A stretch of 9,014 nucleotides of DNA from Desulfobacterales bacterium (GTDB lineage Bacteria > Desulfobacterota > Desulfobacteria > Desulfobacterales > C00003106). The first letter of the stretch is position 1. The number at the start of each line of letters is the position of its first letter. The translations under genes and the position numbers were made by a program. The notes under the pieces were generated by a model. It worked only from the letters and a program-made list of their open reading frames with translations. It was not told the origin of the DNA and made no database searches. Of the stretch, positions 6,247 through 9,014 are shown piece by piece. The DNA lies in the NCBI GenBank assembly GCA_030594505.1, contig JAUVFC010000056.1, forward strand, positions 1 to 9,014. Direction: 5' to 3'.

Positions 6247-8793
6247 CTACAGTTCCGGTTTAATTTCCTCTTCATAATAACATTCTATAACGTCATTGAC
6301 TTTAATATCATTATAGTTGGAAATGCCGATGCCGCACTCATACCCTGTCTGGATCTCCTTAACATCATCCTTAAAACGTCTCAGAGAGTCAACTTTCCCG
6401 TCGTAGACCACCACGCCATCCCGAAGAAGTCGTCCATACGCGTTCCGGACAATCCTGCCTTCGGTAACATAACAACCGGCGATAGTGCCAATTTTAGGGA
6501 TAACAAATGTCTCCCTTACTTCGGCCTTTCCGTAAAGATGTTCCTTGTAGGTCGAGGCCATCATGCCGACAATGGCCCCTTTGATGTCGTTGATGGCATT
6601 ATAGATCACATCATAAAAGCGGATATCAACATCTTCCCTGTTCGCAAGCTCCTGCACCTTGGAGTTGGGCCTGACGTTGAAGCCGAGCACAATGGCATTG
6701 GAAGCGGAAGCAAGCATAATATCGGATTCGGTTATCGTACCGGTAGCTGAATGAACAATATTAATCTTTACCTCAGATGATGAAATCTTTTTAAGAGCAT
6801 CGGCTAACGCTTCAATCGACCCCTGCACATCAGCGCGAATAATGAGATTCAGATCCTTGACCTCACCTTCTTTCATCTGTTCATATAAGCTCTCCAGAGA
6901 CAGCTTGCTTGTCTTGGCCAACTCCTTTGTCCGCTGCTTTTCAAGGCGATGGAGACTAACCTGTTTAGCCTTCTTTTCATCATCAAGCGCTACCAATTCA
7001 TCACCAGCCATAGGGACGCCCGACAGCCCTACTATCTCCACAGGGATAGACGGCCCTGCTTTATCAAGGCTCTTTCCGAGAGAATCTCTCATTGCCCTGA
7101 TCTTACCGTAGTGAACTCCGCAGACCACTACATCCCCGGGCCGGAGAGTGCCGCCCTGGACCAAAACTGTAGCCACAGGCCCTTTACCCACATCGAGACT
7201 TGCTTCAACGACATGTCCTCTTCCCAATTTGTCGGGATTCGCTTTGAGCTCCATTACTTCAGCTTGAAGAAGGATCATCTCTATCAGCGTTTCTATCCCC
7301 TGCTCCTGTTTAGCAGACACCTCCACAAAGATAGTATCTCCCCCCCATTCTTCCGAAGTAAGGCCTTTTTCGGCCAATTCACGTTTTATCCGATCCGGTT
7401 CCGCATTGGGTTTGTCAATCTTGTTCACCGCCACAATAATAGGCACATTTGCCGCCCTGGCATGGTTTATCGCTTCAACTGTTTGAGGCATCACACCATC
7501 ATCGGCGGCAACCACCAATATAACAATGTCAGTTACATATGCTCCTCGGGCGCGCATAGCTGTAAACGCCTCATGCCCCGGGGTATCTAAAAAGGCCACA
7601 ACACCATCCCCGACATTAACATGATAGGCGCCAATATGCTGGGTGATACCGCCGGCCTCGCCGGCAGTCACATTTGTCTTACGTATCGCATCCAGCAGCG
7701 AGGTTTTCCCGTGATCAACATGGCCCATAATTGTTACCACCGGGGGTCTTGCTTTCAATTTTGCAGGATCATCCGCCTCTTCTCCGATTATTGCTTCCTC
7801 TTCAAATACAGCCCTCTCTACCTCGTAGTCAAATTCAGTAGCCAGCAAGGAAGCTGTTTCAAAATCCAACGCCTGATTCAGACTTGCCATTACTCCCAAT
7901 CCAATCAGCGCCTTGATAAGTTCACCCGCCTTGACGCCCATGCGTTTAGCCAACTCCGATACCACAATAGCATCATCTATTTTAAGTCGGCGCTTAATCG
8001 CCTTGGGAGTTGTAATAAGGGGTTTTCCTCCGACCCTTAAACCTCCTTTTGCTCTCTTTTTCTTCCCCCTTGCTCTTCTGTCATAGAGATCGGCCCCTTC
8101 AATAACTGCCTTATTACGAAAGGAACCCCTCTTCTTAAAAAACCTCTTCTCCTGTTCTATCTCGACAAGTCTTTTCTTCGGTTTTTTCTTTACTGTTTCG
8201 AGCTCTGCAACTTTTCCACCCTTCTCACGTTTGAAAGGCTTAGCTTTTCCCTTGGACGGAGCCGCCGCCCCTTCTGCCGGCTTTTCTTTTGTTTCCGGCT
8301 CAACAAAAACCGCGGGCGTTGTTGGTTCAGGCATACTAATAATCTTAGCTGTCTCTTCCTTCTTTTGTTTCTTTTTCGGCTTAGCCCTTTTTTCAGGTTT
8401 GGCAGCCTCGACAACCGGCTTCCCGGGTTCAGGAGCCCGCCTCTTTTCCTCTATTTTGCGATCTTTCTCTACCTTCGGCCCTGCTGACACAGGAGGAACA
8501 ATTGCCTCAGCCGGTTTCTCCTCAACAACCTTTTTTCCCGTGTCAATAGGCGCCGGCGCCTTTTTGGCTAATCTGCGTCTGCGAATTACCGTGGTTTTAA
8601 TCCTCTTTTCCTCGACGATCTCTCTTTTTTCCTTTTTCCCAAAGAACGTATCCTTGACGCGTATCACTTCAGAATCATCCAATGCGCTCATATGATTTTT
8701 TACAGGGATATTCATCTCTTTCAGTTTTTCCAAAAGCGCCTTATTAGTTATGCCAAATTCTTTAGCAATTTCATAAACTCTGGCTTTAGCCAT
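6247..8793 (-). CDS. infB: Translation initiation factor IF-2
   Basis: IF2 is the GTPase that places initiator tRNA on the 30S subunit and promotes 50S joining. With the start at 8793 the product is 848 residues, between B. subtilis (about 716) and E. coli (890). An N-terminal IF2_N domain (about 1-51, MAKARVYEIAKEFGITNKAL) is followed by a long Lys/Glu/Pro/Ala-rich linker (about 55-255) and a second IF2_N-like domain (about 265-325). The G domain has GHVDHGKT (357-364), DTPGH (403-407), NKID (457-460) and SAK (493-495). Domains II to IV follow to a normal C terminus. An in-frame ATG at 8811 would add MFWGES, but those codons overlap the G-run ribosome binding site, and MAKARVYE is the usual beginning. 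It is the first gene of the cluster seen here; nusA is not in the 221 bases upstream. Confidence 0.97.
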   Translation of the reverse strand: MAKARVYEIAKEFGITNKALLEKLKEMNIPVKNHMSALDDSEVIRVKDTFFGKKEKREIVEEKRIKTTVIRRRRLAKKAPAPIDTGKKVVEEKPAEAIVPPVSAGPKVEKDRKIEEKRRAPEPGKPVVEAAKPEKRAKPKKKQKKEETAKIISMPEPTTPAVFVEPETKEKPAEGAAAPSKGKAKPFKREKGGKVAELETVKKKPKKRLVEIEQEKRFFKKRGSFRNKAVIEGADLYDRRARGKKKRAKGGLRVGGKPLITTPKAIKRRLKIDDAIVVSELAKRMGVKAGELIKALIGLGVMASLNQALDFETASLLATEFDYEVERAVFEEEAIIGEEADDPAKLKARPPVVTIMGHVDHGKTSLLDAIRKTNVTAGEAGGITQHIGAYHVNVGDGVVAFLDTPGHEAFTAMRARGAYVTDIVILVVAADDGVMPQTVEAINHARAANVPIIVAVNKIDKPNAEPDRIKRELAEKGLTSEEWGGDTIFVEVSAKQEQGIETLIEMILLQAEVMELKANPDKLGRGHVVEASLDVGKGPVATVLVQGGTLRPGDVVVCGVHYGKIRAMRDSLGKSLDKAGPSIPVEIVGLSGVPMAGDELVALDDEKKAKQVSLHRLEKQRTKELAKTSKLSLESLYEQMKEGEVKDLNLIIRADVQGSIEALADALKKISSSEVKINIVHSATGTITESDIMLASASNAIVLGFNVRPNSKVQELANREDVDIRFYDVIYNAINDIKGAIVGMMASTYKEHLYGKAEVRETFVIPKIGTIAGCYVTEGRIVRNAYGRLLRDGVVVYDGKVDSLRRFKDDVKEIQTGYECGIGISNYNDIKVNDVIECYYEEEIKPEL

Positions 8794-8798
8794 CGATT

Positions 8799-8804
8799 CC
8801 CCCC
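8799..8804 (-). promoter_or_regulatory. G-run ribosome binding site of infB (decides start at 8793)
   Basis: On the minus strand GGGGGGAATCG precedes the ATG at 8793, with five bases between the G run and the start. The alternative ATG at 8811 lies upstream of this site and has no comparable sequence before it. Confidence 0.6.
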
Positions 8805-8814
8805 AAAACATCTA

Positions 8815-8844
8815 ATTATAGTATCCGTTCAGAAATGGCGGCAA
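8815..8844 (-). promoter_or_regulatory. Possible sigma-70 type promoter for infB
   Basis: The minus strand has a perfect TATAAT at 8820-8815. TTGCCG (4 of 6 against TTGACA) lies at 8844-8839, separated by 18 bases. Transcription would begin about 7 bases downstream of the -10, leaving a leader of roughly 15 bases with just the ribosome binding site. The -35 lies inside the 8823-8862 hairpin. Support is sequence match only. Confidence 0.4.
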
Positions 8845-8862
8845 AAGATGCCATTTCCGGAT
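8823..8862. repeat. Bulged hairpin upstream of infB
   Basis: ATCCG (8823-8827) plus GAAATGGC (8832-8839) pairs with GCCATTTC (8850-8857) plus CGGAT (8858-8862). The bulge is four bases, TTCA, and the loop ten. It is followed at 8868-8884 by a second, tight hairpin with CTCGGA/TCCGAG arms and a five-base loop. No T run follows either in either direction. Confidence 0.55.
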
Positions 8863-8907
8863 GGGCACTCGGAGGCTGTCCGAGAATTCTGATCCTACTG
8901 CAAAAGC

Positions 8908-8994
8908 GTGAGAAACGGCCCAAATTTCCGCAAGTTTTCGTCAAATAGGCCTGCTATTCTCCTCAAATTTGCGAAAATTTTGTCTCGTTCTCAC
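8908..8994. repeat. 87-bp imperfect palindrome near the right edge
   Basis: The outer arms GTGAGAAACG (8908-8917) and CGTTCTCAC (8986-8994) pair with one bulged base. Inner segments AAATTTCCGCAAGTTT (8922-8937) and AAATTTGCGAAAATTT (8965-8980) are complementary at 14 of 16 positions. The centre AATAG-GCCTG-CTATT (8944-8958) closes as a hairpin. The inner unit is itself almost self-complementary, so it also reads as a direct repeat. Candidates are a MITE-like element, a REP-type palindrome, or a structured leader. I see no transposase and no target duplication inside the window. Confidence 0.6.
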
Positions 8995-9014
8995 TCTTTT
9001 TCGTTACGGACATA

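Noticed and set aside
6949..7590. Plus-strand open frame of 213 codons
   Set aside because: It lies fully antisense to the conserved GTPase region of infB and has no recognisable domain.
8231..8695. Plus-strand open frame of 154 codons rich in Ser, Phe and Gly
   Set aside because: It is the complement of the Lys/Glu/Pro-rich linker of IF2, whose biased codons keep the opposite strand open.
8794..8811. Longer infB start adding MFWGES
   Set aside because: These codons cover the G-run ribosome binding site, and the conserved IF2 N terminus begins at the next ATG (8793).
8991..9014. Short minus-strand frame ending in TGA at the right edge, possibly the end of nusA or another gene
   Set aside because: Only seven codons are visible and the stop falls inside the palindrome arm, so there is not enough to call a gene.

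Overview
The window is a translation and RNA-metabolism gene cluster on the minus strand. Its order, in the direction of transcription, is infB, a DUF503/ylxP gene, rbfA, a DHH-family nrnA, truB, rpsO, pnp and dut. A truncated small gene on the plus strand enters from the left edge. Gene order and protein character (DUF503 between infB and rbfA, DHH phosphoesterase before truB, moderate GC, and a Lys/Ala-rich winged-helix protein of a type I associate with Geobacter-like bacteria) suggest a deltaproteobacterium (Desulfobacterota). This assignment is an inference from gene content, not from a database comparison.

Layout from left to right: (1) 1-224, 3' end of a plus-strand gene for a basic linker plus winged-helix protein. 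(2) 225-476, a spacer between convergent genes with nested inverted repeats. (3) 477-3356, dut, pnp and rpsO; pnp and dut share one base. (4) 3357-3472, a spacer with a long hairpin next to the truB stop and the strong rpsO ribosome binding site. (5) 3473-4366, truB. (6) 4367-4443, a spacer carrying 16-nt tandem repeats that run into the 3' end of nrnA. (7) 4444-6045, nrnA, rbfA and DUF503, which overlap and are probably translationally coupled. (8) 6046-6246, a spacer full of short repeated words with inverted copies at its two ends. (9) 6247-8793, infB. (10) 8794-9014, a non-coding leader with hairpins, a large imperfect palindrome and a promoter-like TATAAT.

The genes cooperate in initiating translation (IF2), maturing 30S subunits (RbfA, S15), modifying tRNA (TruB), and degrading RNA down to nucleotides (PNPase, then NrnA on nanoRNA and pAp). 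dUTPase sits at the end of the chain, linked to pnp by translational coupling. All eight complete genes look intact, with catalytic motifs present and near-standard lengths.

I found no new enzymatic or defence system. The unusual part is the non-coding DNA. Four of the five longest spacers and the infB leader carry different word-like or palindromic repeats. One repeat supplies the last five codons and the stop of nrnA. nusA is not immediately upstream of infB, where it is usually found.
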